A stretch of 64,000 bases of DNA from Veillonellaceae bacterium DNF00626 (GTDB lineage: Bacteria > Bacillota > Negativicutes > Veillonellales > Dialisteraceae), in NCBI GenBank assembly GCA_001553355.1, contig KQ960829.1:31752-95751 (forward strand). The letters run 5' to 3'. Shown here piece by piece: positions 34,397 to 45,766 of this stretch. Each line of letters opens with the position of its first letter. Positions within the stretch are counted from its first letter, which is position 1. The position numbers and the translations under genes are program-made. Below the pieces are notes generated by a model. That model saw only the letters and a program-made list of their open reading frames with translations. It made no database searches and had not been told where the DNA came from.

Positions 34397-37300
34397 TTAT
34401 TTTGTATGATAAGGTGCTTTATCCTCGGCTGCCATTAAGGCAGATTCGGATGATTTGTTATCAGTCAATGGCTGTGGTTCTTCTGTGAAAGATGCAGAAC
34501 CACCAATTCCGAAATATTTCTCAAAGAATGACTTCAACTTACCGATAACACCTTGTTTTTTCTCAGCACGCTTGCCGCCACCAAATCGTGAGACAGGTGG
34601 CATCAGTTTATCAATATCCGTTCCGGCAGTCTTGATTTCTCCGTCACGGAAGGCATTCTCCAAGAACTTTCTCGTTTCTTCCGGTTTCAGCCTTTCTTCT
34701 TTTATAATGTTCTCCAAGTCCTCTTCACGCTTACCTACAACATAATCGTTCCATTCAGCCATGATGTCATCTACTTCGTTGACTCCTGCTATAAAGGTTT
34801 TAATGAGTGCTTTCTTGCTACGGAGCTCAGGACTGGCATCAATCGCCTTATCGATGGTAATAAGCACTTCCTTATCCTCACAGTGGGTATCGTGATACTT
34901 TTTCACGAGCATAAGGATATAGTCAATATTGATTTCCATCTGCTTGATGAGTTCTACTTCAAAGACAATATCATCAATAATGTCTGTGCTTTCTTCTTGC
35001 TCACGCCTGCGTTTCCATTCATCACGAAGGTCTTGGTATCTTCCGAGATAATCCTGCAAGTCACGCGCTGTAATAAGTTCTTTGCCTACAAATTCATCAA
35101 AGGATGATAACAAGTTGCGCATACGAAGAATTGATCCAAACAGTGAAATAAAGTTTTTCTGATTCCGGTCTCCGACAATCTGTGGTTCTGACAGTGGAAA
35201 CTTCTCTTCCAGTTCTTCCATCATATCTGCATAACCGGGCATCTGCTTTCCATCTACAGATTCATAGCCATAGTAATAATCCTTAAAGCTTTTCAGTAAA
35301 ACGATACCTCCGGCATTCTTATCTCCAAATAATGAAATGGCACTGTCTACTCGTTTTTGCAGATTTCTAAAGCAGACAATGTTACCGAATACCTTGATGG
35401 AATTAAGAATTCTGTTTGTTCTTGAGAACGCTTGGATTAATCCGTGCATCTTAAGATTTTTATCTACCCACAGTGTGTTTAGCGTGGTAGCATCAAAGCC
35501 CGTAAGAAACATATTGACTACGATGAGCAAATTAAGTTCTTTATTCTTCATACGAAGAGATACATCTTTATAATAATTTTGGAACTTATCACTTGACGTA
35601 TCGTAATTCGTATGGAACATGTCATTATAATCTTTGATAGCATCTTCCAAGAAATCACGAGAAGGCATATCAAGTGCTGATGTATCTTCAAAGTTTTCCT
35701 CATCTATGATACCATCGGATTCTTCCTCGTTAGCGCCATAACTGAAGATAGTCGCTATACGCAATTTTTTCGTAGGATCTTTTGCCATTTGCTTTTTAAA
35801 TTCTTCATAATACAATTTTGCCATCGGCACTGAGGCAACAGCAAAGATGGAGTTAAAGCCACTCACACGCTGTTTTTTCTTGATTTCTTCCACAGCACCT
35901 CTGTCGGCAGAAGCGACCTCACTGACATTCATAAGAGTACTGTAGACATAGGTCTTATCACCACGATAGGTCTTCCGATCAAAATGCTCAAGGATATACT
36001 TTGTTACAAGACTGATTCTCTGTGGAGCCATCATTGCCTTTTCACGATTGATATCCCAGACCATCTCATCATCGATATCTTCTTCCACATCCATTGTCTT
36101 GATGTAATCCACCCGGAATGGAAGTACATTTTTATCATTAATAGCATCAACGATAGTATATGTATGGAGCCGGTCACCAAAAGTCTGTGCTGTGGTAAAA
36201 AACTCAGGATTCTTGGCACGACCTGCGTTTACAGAGAATATCGGTGTACCTGTAAATCCGAACAGATGATATTTCTTGAAGTTCTTTACAATAGCTGTGT
36301 GCATATCACCAAATTGGCTTCTGTGACATTCATCAAAAATAATTACCACATGCCTCTGATATACATCATGCCCGGGATTCTTCTTGATGAAAGTGGCAAG
36401 CTTTTGAATCGTTGTGATAATGATTCGAGCATTCGGATTCTCAAGCTGTTTCTTTAATACAGCCGTAGAGGTGTTGCTGTTGGCAGCACCTTTTTCAAAT
36501 CGGTCATATTCCTTCATGGTCTGGTAATCCAAGTCCTTACGATCTACTACAAACAGCACCTTGTCTATAAAAGGCAGATAAGAAGCCTGTCTTGCCGTCT
36601 TAAAAGATGTTAATGTCTTACCGGAACCTGTGGTGTGCCAAATGTATCCGCCACCTTCAATAGAACCATATTTTTTATAATTATTAGCAATCTCAATACG
36701 ATTGATAATACGCTCTGTTGCCGTGATTTGATAGGGACGCATGACCATCAGCATATTCTCGGAAGTAAAAATACAGTACTTCGTCAGAATATTGAGGATG
36801 GCATGCTTAGCAAAAAACGTCTTGGTAAAATCAATCAAATCAGGAATCACCCTATTATTGGCATCTGCCCAAAAAGAAGTAAACTCAAAGCTGTTACTTG
36901 TTTTACCTTTCTTCCCCTTAAATGCATTGGCATCCTTGATGGCATTAAAGCGTGTGCTGTTGGAGTAGTACTTGGTATTTGTTCCGTTAGAAATAACGAA
37001 TATCTGCACATACTCATAGAGTCCACAGCCTGCCCAGAAACTGTCACGCTGATATCTGTTTATCTGATTGAAAGCCTCACGAATGGCAACTCCTCTGCGT
37101 TTTAACTCAATATGTACGAGAGGCAAACCGTTGACAAGTACCGTGACATCATAGCGATTGTCATAGCTTGCACCATCTTCCTTTCCCACCACATACTGGT
37201 TGATGACCTGCAGACGATTATTATGAATGTTCTCTTTATCAATCAGTGTGATATTCTTCGATGAACCATCATCACGCTTTAAGACCTGCACATTATCTTC

Positions 37301-37615
37301 CTGAATTTTGCAAGTCTTTTCCACGATGTGCTCATTCGGATTGGCTACAGCAGAATGAAAAAACTGATGCCATTCATTATCTGTGAATGTATAGTTATTC
37401 AATTCCTCAAGCTTGGTTCTAAGATTTTGAATCAAATCCTTTTCCGTATGAATAGAAAGATATTCGTAGCCTTGATCACAGAGCATGCGGATAAATTCTT
37501 TCTCCAATGCAGCCTCACTCTGATATTGGTCAGCACGAACCTTCACAGGTTCATATTCTGTGACAACCGTATTCTCATTTGTTTCGGCTACGATATTAAA
37601 ATAAGGCACTTGCAT
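34397..37615 (-). CDS. hsdR: Type I restriction endonuclease subunit R
   Basis: 1072 residues. ATP-dependent translocase/nuclease of a type I R-M enzyme. N-terminal nuclease domain with VLVNGLPLVHIELKRRG (~165, PD-ExK-like). Helicase motifs: WHTTGSGKTLTSF (Walker A, ~328), DECHRSQFG (DEAD/DECH box, ~425), FGFTGTPIF, and TRTNRI (motif VI, ~735). EcoR124-like (type IC) by pairing with TAEL-repeat HsdS. ATG at 37615 follows AAAGAGG closely. Last gene of the locus; intact. Confidence 0.93.
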   Translation of the reverse strand: MQVPYFNIVAETNENTVVTEYEPVKVRADQYQSEAALEKEFIRMLCDQGYEYLSIHTEKDLIQNLRTKLEELNNYTFTDNEWHQFFHSAVANPNEHIVEKTCKIQEDNVQVLKRDDGSSKNITLIDKENIHNNRLQVINQYVVGKEDGASYDNRYDVTVLVNGLPLVHIELKRRGVAIREAFNQINRYQRDSFWAGCGLYEYVQIFVISNGTNTKYYSNSTRFNAIKDANAFKGKKGKTSNSFEFTSFWADANNRVIPDLIDFTKTFFAKHAILNILTKYCIFTSENMLMVMRPYQITATERIINRIEIANNYKKYGSIEGGGYIWHTTGSGKTLTSFKTARQASYLPFIDKVLFVVDRKDLDYQTMKEYDRFEKGAANSNTSTAVLKKQLENPNARIIITTIQKLATFIKKNPGHDVYQRHVVIIFDECHRSQFGDMHTAIVKNFKKYHLFGFTGTPIFSVNAGRAKNPEFFTTAQTFGDRLHTYTIVDAINDKNVLPFRVDYIKTMDVEEDIDDEMVWDINREKAMMAPQRISLVTKYILEHFDRKTYRGDKTYVYSTLMNVSEVASADRGAVEEIKKKQRVSGFNSIFAVASVPMAKLYYEEFKKQMAKDPTKKLRIATIFSYGANEEESDGIIDEENFEDTSALDMPSRDFLEDAIKDYNDMFHTNYDTSSDKFQNYYKDVSLRMKNKELNLLIVVNMFLTGFDATTLNTLWVDKNLKMHGLIQAFSRTNRILNSIKVFGNIVCFRNLQKRVDSAISLFGDKNAGGIVLLKSFKDYYYGYESVDGKQMPGYADMMEELEEKFPLSEPQIVGDRNQKNFISLFGSILRMRNLLSSFDEFVGKELITARDLQDYLGRYQDLRDEWKRRREQEESTDIIDDIVFEVELIKQMEINIDYILMLVKKYHDTHCEDKEVLITIDKAIDASPELRSKKALIKTFIAGVNEVDDIMAEWNDYVVGKREEDLENIIKEERLKPEETRKFLENAFRDGEIKTAGTDIDKLMPPVSRFGGGKRAEKKQGVIGKLKSFFEKYFGIGGSASFTEEPQPLTDNKSSESALMAAEDKAPYHTK

Positions 37616-37629
37616 CACCTCTTTCGTAT

Positions 37630-38220
37630 TTATTTTGCTATCGGCTCAAAATTGAGCAGTCTATCTCTATAGTATTCGTATTGTTTTTGACGTGCTTCAA
37701 TCTCGGCCGGAAGACCGGTACTTATGTCATTGCAGAGCGCATCGAATCGGTCGAGGATACCTATGATGCGTTTTTGTTCCGCTAAAGACGGCAGTGGGAT
37801 TTCCAAGCTTAAAATTCTAGAGGAATTAAGATCACCACGAGCACCTTCTTTTCTTGATACCAATTCTTCATACTGACTACATACGCAGTAGAAAACATAT
37901 TTATATAAAGCCATGTTAGGATCTATTTCAATATTTAAGCAGTGCTGATTTGTGGTAAGCGGTATTTTGTTTATTGCACATCTTCCGGCAGATGCTCCTG
38001 AAATTGCAACAATAACACAATTCTCCGGTATCCATTTAGCAGATGTTTCTTTCACTGCAAGTTCTGTAATAAAAGCAGTCGCCTCATAAATCTCATTAAA
38101 TCTGACATCTTGTGTTCTTAACCAAGGGATTGTGCCTCCCTCATAGTAAGCACTATTTCCTTTCTTAGGAGTAGAGCCGGAACTACTATGTTTACTGATT
38201 TTTTTCAAAGTAATATTCAC
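37630..38220 (-). CDS. Extra HsdS target-recognition half-subunit (fusion partner)
   Basis: 196 codons from a GTG with no ribosome site. One TRD (ITLKKISKHSSSGSTPKKGN ... LNSSRILSLEIPLPSLAEQK) followed by the conserved coiled-coil spacer LPAEIEARQKQYEYYRDRLL, identical in style to the end of the upstream HsdS. The frame is open upstream into the tetranucleotide tract: with 10 (or 7) repeat units hsdS reads straight into it via QAIIRLVQYVFG. With the nine units present, hsdS stops first. It is therefore likely expressed mainly as a phase-variable C-terminal extension. Confidence 0.85.
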   Translation of the reverse strand: MNITLKKISKHSSSGSTPKKGNSAYYEGGTIPWLRTQDVRFNEIYEATAFITELAVKETSAKWIPENCVIVAISGASAGRCAINKIPLTTNQHCLNIEIDPNMALYKYVFYCVCSQYEELVSRKEGARGDLNSSRILSLEIPLPSLAEQKRIIGILDRFDALCNDISTGLPAEIEARQKQYEYYRDRLLNFEPIAK

Positions 38221-38249
38221 AAAACCAAAGACATACTGAACAAGCCTAA

Positions 38250-39526
<1,277 letters not shown>

Positions 39527-39530
<4 letters not shown>

Positions 39531-40519
39531 TCTTCTTCACCTGCCTTCAGCATCTGATTAACCGCTTTATCGAAGTCAGAAGTAATGTTTTGCGTTTTAT
39601 TAAATTCCATATATTCGGCGGTAGCTTTTTCCTTTGCCATTTTGCCGGAAATTTTCCCTTTATCACGCAGAATATCGTATCTTCTAAACGATAGAAACTC
39701 ATTCACACTGGCTACAAATTCCTCCATAGTAAAAGTATTTTCACGCTCTATCAAGTCTTCAATATAATCAAAATATCCGGTTACCGCTCTTTCTAATTGT
39801 CGAATTTGTTTTTCTTCCAGATAATTTTTTGCAATCACTACATCCGATTTCAAAATACGCCCATCCGGTGCATTTTTCCATGTAGTAAGACCCATGTTTT
39901 TTTTCGTTTTGTCTGCTTTGGTATAAACAATTTCTGCCGCAGTCCGTCCTACAATAGCATAGTGAAATTTATTTTGCACCATAGCATAGAAATCGTGAGT
40001 AATTTGTGAATTCTTATCATAATCAATGCTGCATTCCGCAAAAATATCAGTAATCTGTTGCCATATACGACGCTCACTTGCTCGGATAGAGCGAACTCTT
40101 TCCAGCAATTCTTTGAAATAGTCTTTACCAAACGCCGTTTTTCCCTGTTTTAAGCGTTCATCGTCCATGGCAAAGCCTTTGAGCATATATTCTTTCAAAA
40201 TACTCGTTGCCCAAATTCTAAACTTTGTTGCTTTGCGGGAATTGACACGATAGCCAACTGAAATAATCGTATCAAGGTTGTAAAATGCAACTGGTTGCTT
40301 TATTCCATCAACACGCACTTTTTGCGTGTTGTTCTCTCTATTCAATTCTCCTTCATCAAAAACATTATTGATATGTTTTCGAATAGTAGATTCACTTTTG
40401 TCAAAAAGAATCGCCATTTGATTTGCTGTTATCCAAATGGATTCATTCTGAATAAAGGCATTGACAGAAACATCTTCCTCAGCGGATTTATACATTAAAA
40501 ACTGAAATTCGTTACTCAT
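39527..40519 (-). CDS. RhuM-family protein embedded in the R-M operon
   Basis: 330 residues of the virulence RhuM family: ESIWITANQMAILFDKSESTIRKHINNVFDEGEL (~25-58), VDGIKQPVAFYNLDTIISVGYRVNSRKATKFRIWAT (~70-105), and a Fic/DOC-like or HTH-flanked C-terminal part with NKFHYAIVGRTAAEIVYTKAD (~188). Such genes often sit between hsdM and hsdS; their function in restriction is not established. ATGA overlaps at both ends indicate tight coupling with hsdM and hsdS. Confidence 0.9.
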
Positions 40520-42099
40520 ACGCCCACCTCTATTTCTGCAATGATCTTGTCAATCTCATCACGAAGAACCTGCTCACGAGCAACGATTTCTTTAATCTCG
40601 GTATTGAGCTTTACAATATCTATTTTTTCTCTTGTATCCTCAGCTTCTACATAGGTGGATACAGAAAGATTAAAATCATTTTCTTTGACTTCCTCATAAG
40701 AAGCAAGATGAGAGATATGTTCAATTTCTTCCCGTTTTGTAAAGATAGCAACGATTCTGTCGATATTCTCGGGCGTCAGCTTATTGTTATTGGTAACTTT
40801 CACACACTCATTGCTTGCATCGATGAAGAGCGTTCGGTTATCTGTCTTATTTTTCTTCATGACCATAATGCAGGTAGCAATCGAGGTCCCGAAGAACAGG
40901 TTGCTCGGAAGTTGAATAATACAGTCGATAAAGTTGTTATCCACCAAATATTGACGGATTTTCTTTTCTGCTCCGCCACGGTACATGATGCCAGGGAAGC
41001 ATACGATGGCAGCAGTACCATTACTTGCAAGCCAGGAAAGGCTGTGCATAATGAATGCAAGATCAGCCTTGCTCTTTGGTGCAAGTACACCTGCAGGAGC
41101 AAATCTCGGATCATTGATAAGCGTTGCATCATCTGATCCTGCCCATTTGATGGAATAAGGCGGATTTGAAACGATAAGTTCAAACGGCTCATCATCCCAA
41201 TGCTGAGGTGCTGTAAGTGTATCTTCACAGGCAACATCGAATTTATCGAATCCTACATCATGCAGGAACATATTAATACGGCAAAGATTATAGGTGGTAA
41301 TATTGATTTCCTGTCCGTAGAAGCCATTACGCACCCCTTCTTTACCAAGAATTTTTAATGATTTCAGTAATAGCGAACCGCTGCCGCATGCCGGATCGTA
41401 TACCTTATTGACTTCTGTTTTACTTACAGTACCAAGGCGAGTAAGAAGTTCCGACACATCGGCAGGCGTAAAGAACTCACCACCGGACTTGCCTGCGTTT
41501 GACGCATACATGGTCATCAGATATTCATAGGCATCGCCAAAGGCATCGATGTCATGGTCTTGTACAGCACCGAGATTCATATCAGCCACACCATTAAGAA
41601 CCTTTACGAGTTTCTCATTTCTTTTGGCAACAGTGGCACCAAGCTTATTGCTGTTGACATCAAAATCAGCAAATAGTCCGGCAAAGTCGCTTTCTGCTTC
41701 ACTGCCTTGTGAGGATTCCTCAATATGGCGGAATACGGCCTCAAGTTTTTCATTCAGATGAGCCTTTGCCCATTCCATATCTGCATTGCTTTTCTTCTTT
41801 ATATTAGCAAAGAGTTCGCTTGGAAGAATGAAGAATCCTTTTTCCTCAACCAGTCCTTCTCTTGCTTCTTCTGCCTCTTCATCTGACATCTGAGCAAAAT
41901 CGAAATTCGTGTTTCCGGCTTCTATTTCTCCATGATTGATATAGTTTGTCAGATTTTCTGATATATAGCGATAGAACATGGTTCCGAGGATATAGTTCTT
42001 AAAGTCCCAGCCACCCACAGCACCACGCAATTCATCGGCAATTGCCCATATGGCACGATGGAGTTCATCACGTTCCTGTTCTTTCTTTGTATTAACCAT
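40516..42099 (-). CDS. hsdM: Type I R-M DNA adenine methyltransferase HsdM
   Basis: 527 residues from the ATG at 42099 (TTGGAGG upstream). N6-adenine methylation of the site chosen by HsdS. N-terminal helical domain (ELRGAVGGWDFKNYILGTMFYRYISE), SAM motif I VYDPACGSGSLLL (~227) and catalytic NPPYS (~312). C-terminal coiled coil contacts HsdS. First structural gene after an XRE regulator, which it overlaps by 8 bases. Confidence 0.95.
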   Translation of the reverse strand: MVNTKKEQERDELHRAIWAIADELRGAVGGWDFKNYILGTMFYRYISENLTNYINHGEIEAGNTNFDFAQMSDEEAEEAREGLVEEKGFFILPSELFANIKKKSNADMEWAKAHLNEKLEAVFRHIEESSQGSEAESDFAGLFADFDVNSNKLGATVAKRNEKLVKVLNGVADMNLGAVQDHDIDAFGDAYEYLMTMYASNAGKSGGEFFTPADVSELLTRLGTVSKTEVNKVYDPACGSGSLLLKSLKILGKEGVRNGFYGQEINITTYNLCRINMFLHDVGFDKFDVACEDTLTAPQHWDDEPFELIVSNPPYSIKWAGSDDATLINDPRFAPAGVLAPKSKADLAFIMHSLSWLASNGTAAIVCFPGIMYRGGAEKKIRQYLVDNNFIDCIIQLPSNLFFGTSIATCIMVMKKNKTDNRTLFIDASNECVKVTNNNKLTPENIDRIVAIFTKREEIEHISHLASYEEVKENDFNLSVSTYVEAEDTREKIDIVKLNTEIKEIVAREQVLRDEIDKIIAEIEVGV

Positions 42100-42331
42100 T
42101 ATTTTTTCCTCCAACTTTATAGTCCAGCCAGGCGTCCTCAATATCTGCATATGGGATATCGTTCTCCTCGCAAAAAGCTTTTATATGTTTCATCGCAACC
42201 AGGTTCGGTTTGGATTTGCCTTGTTCCCAACGATTTACCGTAGAAAATGCCACGCCTAATGTCTTGGCAAAGTCTTCCTGCGTCAGAAAACAGCGTGTTC
42301 TGAGTCTTTTTATTTCTTCCGAAAGTATCAT
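42092..42331 (-). CDS. XRE-family regulator of the R-M operon
   Basis: 79 residues from the ATG at 42331 (AAAGGAGAGG upstream). Helix-turn-helix LTQEDFAKTLGVAFSTVNRWEQGKSKPN (~15-42). First gene of the operon; a likely controller (C-protein-like) of restriction gene expression, by position only. Confidence 0.85.
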   Translation of the reverse strand: MILSEEIKRLRTRCFLTQEDFAKTLGVAFSTVNRWEQGKSKPNLVAMKHIKAFCEENDIPYADIEDAWLDYKVGGKNNG

Positions 42332-42642
42332 TCGCCTCTCCTTTATCACTTTCAAAAATATAGCATAATTATAGCATAAATTAATGAATTTTTCTATCCT
42401 CCGGTCATAGGATCGGAGAATTTTTTATTTTTATTCTTCAAAGCGGAAAAAGTTAACAGACGCAGGCAACAGAGAATTCATCGTCTATCACTGCATTAGT
42501 GCAGTCAACTTGCCTGCAAGCAAAGAAAAAACGGCATAGCCGGATTTCTCCGAAACTATGCCGAATTTAAGGATAAAAAGCCCTTACTTGCACACTCTAA
42601 AAACGGTGTTTTCTTTTATCATGTCATTTTGATACTGTCTTC
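42332..42642. other. Intergenic region between R-M operon and anion transporter
   Basis: Contains the -10-like AT-rich promoter area of the XRE gene (~42360-42385), a small dyad ACTGCA-ttag-TGCAGT (~42490-42505) and the transporter terminator. I see no gene. Confidence 0.5.
42525..42563 (-). terminator. Terminator of the DASS transporter gene
   Basis: CGGCATAG and CTATGCCG pair, with an inner CGGAGAAATCCG hairpin, followed by TTTTTTC on the minus strand. Confidence 0.85.
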
Positions 42643-43935
42643 TTACGGGAAGAACGGCCAAACAATCGGAATCACGATGACGGATACGATGAGGCAAACA
42701 ATAACCAATCCGGATCCGCATTTTACGTAATCCATAAATGTATATTTGCCGGGGCCTAATACTAATGTATTCGGCGGTGTGCCTACCGGTGTAGCAAATG
42801 CACAGGAGGATGCAATCAAGATAGCCATTAAAACGGCTCTTGGTGAAGCTCCTACTTGAGAAGCCAATGCTATACCTACCGGGCACAGTAATGCTTTGGA
42901 TGCTGTGTTACTCATAAACTGTGTCAGTACAACAGCCAAGCAGAAGAGTACTGCTGTAATGAGATAGGGTGATGGATTTCCTCCCATCGCATTAACGGTA
43001 TATTCAGCAATGAGTTTCCCTGCACCGGATGTATTCATGGCTGTTGCCATCGGAATCATGCCGGCGAAGAGGAAAATAGTTACCCAGTCAATGGATGCAT
43101 AGGCTTGTTTTTCTGATAAACATCCGGTAACAACGCACAGAAGTGCTCCTACGACAGCTGCTATTTCCAAAGGTACTATGCTGGTGGCCATTGCTAAAAT
43201 GACGCCAAGCATGATAACACCGCAAATGATTTTTTTCGTTTTTGTCGTTTCGTTCGCTTCAAATTCTTGTTCCACATTATCTACGTTGAAATCTGTCACT
43301 TCTCTGTCGGGAAGAAGATGACGACCGATAAAGATCATATAAAGAATACCGGCAACAGTGATAGGAACGCCGATCCATGCATATTCAAAGAAAGAAAATT
43401 GCAAATCTGCCATTCCGGCTGCTTTAAGTGCCACGTTGGCAATGATATTCGGCGGTGTACCGATAAGTGTGATCGTACCACCCAAACCGGCTGCAAATGC
43501 CAGTGGCATCATTTCGCGCGATACCGGAATGTGAGCTTCTTTACAAATTCCGATAACTACCGGAATAAGGCATGCCGTAGTACCTGTATTAGATAAAAAG
43601 GCAGACATGATGGCAGCGATAATCATAATGCCAATCATTAATTTAATTTCTCCGGTACCAAATAATTTTACTATATGTCCGCCGATATCCTGTGCAAGGC
43701 CGGTATAGAACATAGCCGCACCGACTATGAACATTCCCCCGAAAAGAACAACGGTAGAGTCTGACATACCAATAAAGACTTCAGTGATATCAACAAGTCC
43801 CAATAACCAACATGCTACAGCAGCAAAGATAGATGTTACTGCAAGCGGTATTTTTTCTGTAATAAATAAGACGGCTACTACCAACAACAGTAAAAGACAT
43901 TTCACTGCCGGGTCCATCATAAAAATCGTTTCCAT
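42643..43935 (-). CDS. SLC13/DASS-family anion transporter
   Basis: 430 residues, about 11-12 membrane helices. Family signatures: MSAFLSNTGTTACLIPVVIGI (~112-132) and the second-half FMSNTASKALLCPVGIAL (~343), each with the SNT hairpin motif, and GTPPN in both halves (TLIGTPPNIIA, ATPVGTPPNTLVLGPG). Sodium-coupled uptake of dicarboxylates, citrate or sulfate; substrate cannot be read. Separate transcription unit. Confidence 0.85.
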   Translation of the reverse strand: METIFMMDPAVKCLLLLLVVAVLFITEKIPLAVTSIFAAVACWLLGLVDITEVFIGMSDSTVVLFGGMFIVGAAMFYTGLAQDIGGHIVKLFGTGEIKLMIGIMIIAAIMSAFLSNTGTTACLIPVVIGICKEAHIPVSREMMPLAFAAGLGGTITLIGTPPNIIANVALKAAGMADLQFSFFEYAWIGVPITVAGILYMIFIGRHLLPDREVTDFNVDNVEQEFEANETTKTKKIICGVIMLGVILAMATSIVPLEIAAVVGALLCVVTGCLSEKQAYASIDWVTIFLFAGMIPMATAMNTSGAGKLIAEYTVNAMGGNPSPYLITAVLFCLAVVLTQFMSNTASKALLCPVGIALASQVGASPRAVLMAILIASSCAFATPVGTPPNTLVLGPGKYTFMDYVKCGSGLVIVCLIVSVIVIPIVWPFFP

Positions 43936-44019
43936 AAAATAATTAATCCCCCGATTTCATAAAAATATTAGAATAAAATATAATAGTTATAAGTGCATAA
44001 AACAATATGAAACCTGTAA

Positions 44020-44240
44020 CAACTACCTGACTATCAAACAATGATAGTGGAATATTCTTATATAAGATTCTTGTGTTTCTGTGCGGTCGCTATTCATCTA
44101 TAGGCGTCACATTCGCTCAAGCCATCCCCGCTATTCCTGCGGTTCTGCCACTTTCCCTTTGTGGCATTCTACTTTTCCGGAGTGTCTTTGAAAAACGCTC
44201 TTTCACTTGGTGCAGTCAATCATAAAAAGTAGAATGTAAT
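44020..44240 (-). mobile_element. Right-end remnant of an IS200/IS605-type element (tnpB tail)
   Basis: On the minus strand a broken frame reads ERFSKTLRKSRMPQRESGRT, then AGIAGMA, stop, ANVTPIDE, stop. The 'GRTAGIAG-A-NVTP' string resembles the extreme C-terminus of TnpB/OrfB proteins. It is followed downstream by a CTATCA-ttgtt-TGATAG hairpin (44029-44047), like the subterminal hairpins of these elements. Several stem-forming segments (GCCAC/GTGGC, CCGC/GCGG) lie within, as in tnpB 3' ends that double as guide RNA. No transposase core remains. Confidence 0.4.
44163..44239. repeat. 12-bp inverted repeat CATTCTACTTTT / AAAAGTAGAATG
   Basis: Perfect arms about 50 bases apart, inside the IS remnant region and just downstream of the small 58-aa gene; could form a large stem-loop at that gene's 3' end. 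Confidence 0.75.
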
Positions 44241-44416
44241 CAACGATGCCGCCAAGTGTGCTTGATAGTAGGAAGCGTGCGTCCCGGATCAAATTCATTT
44301 TCAAACAGACTTTCTGTCATTTCTCTTTTTCCTTTGATATCAGGACGATAATATCGCTTACCGACCTGCTTCAAATATTCCAATATTTTTTCATCTTCAC
44401 TTTTTTTCGATCCCAT
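44240..44416 (-). CDS. Small hypothetical protein, 58 aa
   Basis: MGSKKSEDEKILEYLKQVGK... ending TIKHTWRHR. Preceded by an excellent ribosome site (AAAGGAGGTG). Charged, no membrane segment. Not recognised; a small conserved DNA-binding or adaptor protein is possible. Earlier in-frame starts lack a ribosome site. Confidence 0.6.
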   Translation of the reverse strand: MGSKKSEDEKILEYLKQVGKRYYRPDIKGKREMTESLFENEFDPGRTLPTIKHTWRHR

Positions 44417-44845
44417 TACCCGGCACCTCCTTTCATGAGTTGGGACTACACTTGACTGATAAAAGATTAACATTTATTCCTTATCAACAAAAATATCTTG
44501 AATTGATATTTAACATTCTTTTATTGTTTTATATTCCTTTTCTGTATATAAGTTATATTTCATTCTTATAATTCAGGTTATTTTTTTCTTTTCCGTGAGA
44601 AAATATGAAATTTCCGTTCTCTTTTTGCCTTTTTCGTATTCAATTTTGTCTATACGCTTAGTATATAATATAAATGCTTTTTATATGGTTTACATTTCCT
44701 TTTCTCTTGCTTTATATAATTTCATTTTTATACACCTATACAAAAGCGCCGGAAAAGGATCCGACGTTTTTGTGTATTTATCTTATTTTTGCTGTTTTAT
44801 CATGGCATAGGGAAAGATAAAGCCGCCCACGGGGACGGCTATTTT
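44417..44845. other. AT-rich intergenic region
   Basis: No convincing gene. It holds a hairpin with a T-run at ~44744-44775 (GCGCCGG ... CCGACGTTTTT, plus direction) and the LysR gene terminator at its right edge. A hydrophobic open frame at 44595-44810 has no ribosome site. Confidence 0.5.
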
Positions 44846-44846
44846 T
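44818..44846 (-). terminator. Terminator of the LysR gene
   Basis: AGCCGTCC / GGGCGGCT stem on the minus strand followed by a T-rich stretch, right at the gene's stop. Confidence 0.75.
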
Positions 44847-45766
44847 TATATTTCATCAAAATTTTTGACTCGTTCGGAATGACGTATTTCTGAATAGAAT
44901 TTCAGGAATTTTTTCGCAATAGCGGAAAGAGGTCTTCCTTTTACTTTTACAATCGTTTTGTGTAATTCTGTTATCGCTTGGGGAATTTTCTTTCTCACGA
45001 GCAGTTCGTGCATGGGTTCTTTGGGTTCAAACGGCACAATAGCTACCCCGTAGTCATCATAGGCCCACTGCAATGCTGATGTGCGTGTGGTGCAAATGCT
45101 TAGCACGTTCGGTGTCAAATTATGATTTTTGAAAATTTTTGACATAATCAAGTGGCAGCCTGCCGAGAAGCAAAGGGGAAGTGTCGACAATTCTTTCAGG
45201 GAAATAGCATCTCCGGCAGAAATATTTTCTAAAAATTTAGAATCTTTGGCAAAAATAGCACATATTTCTTCTCGTCTCTGGAATAGAATATCAAAGTCTG
45301 TTTGGTGAATTAAAGGAACACTTAGGATTCCTAATTCCGTGATTCCGCTTAGTAGTTGCTGTGTCTGCTCGCTCATGCTGCCTTCATATATTTCATAAGT
45401 CACATTGGGAAACAGGTCGTGAAAGGGTTCTAAACAGGCATTGATAAATACTGATGATCTTGAATTGGCAGCACTGACTCGAAGAACGCCGCGATTTCCA
45501 TCGGTAATATCATCAATTTCACTACGTGCCATGTCTTCTAAGGAGCAAATATATTTTGCTTTGTGATATAAAATTTTCCCTGCATCTGTTAGGATTAAAT
45601 GTTTACTTCCGCGGGTAGTGATGATGAGTTTCGTACCGAAAGCGGCTTCCAAAGTTTTTAATTGTTTACTTAATGCCGGTTGGGCAATGTGAATAAATTC
45701 AGAAGCGGCTGTCATACTTCCTGCTTCTACAATCGCTAAAAAGTTACGATAATTTTCTAAATCCAT
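44846..45766 (-). CDS. LysR-family transcriptional regulator
   Basis: 306 residues. N-terminal winged helix MDLENYRNFLAIVEAGSMTAASEFIHIAQPALSKQLKTLE (~1-40) and LTDAGKILYHKAK; C-terminal type-2 periplasmic-binding-like effector domain from ~90. Target unknown; the nearest candidates are the divergent small gene at 46027 and the DASS transporter on its other side. Confidence 0.93.
   Translation of the reverse strand: MDLENYRNFLAIVEAGSMTAASEFIHIAQPALSKQLKTLEAAFGTKLIITTRGSKHLILTDAGKILYHKAKYICSLEDMARSEIDDITDGNRGVLRVSAANSRSSVFINACLEPFHDLFPNVTYEIYEGSMSEQTQQLLSGITELGILSVPLIHQTDFDILFQRREEICAIFAKDSKFLENISAGDAISLKELSTLPLCFSAGCHLIMSKIFKNHNLTPNVLSICTTRTSALQWAYDDYGVAIVPFEPKEPMHELLVRKKIPQAITELHKTIVKVKGRPLSAIAKKFLKFYSEIRHSERVKNFDEI

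Noticed and set aside
42092..42331. XRE gene as a toxin-antitoxin antitoxin
   Set aside because: No toxin partner; it overlaps hsdM and is best read as an operon regulator.
44595..44810. Hydrophobic plus-strand ORF of 71 codons
   Set aside because: No ribosome site, strongly biased AT-rich Phe/Tyr/Ile composition, in an intergenic area with hairpins; probably chance.
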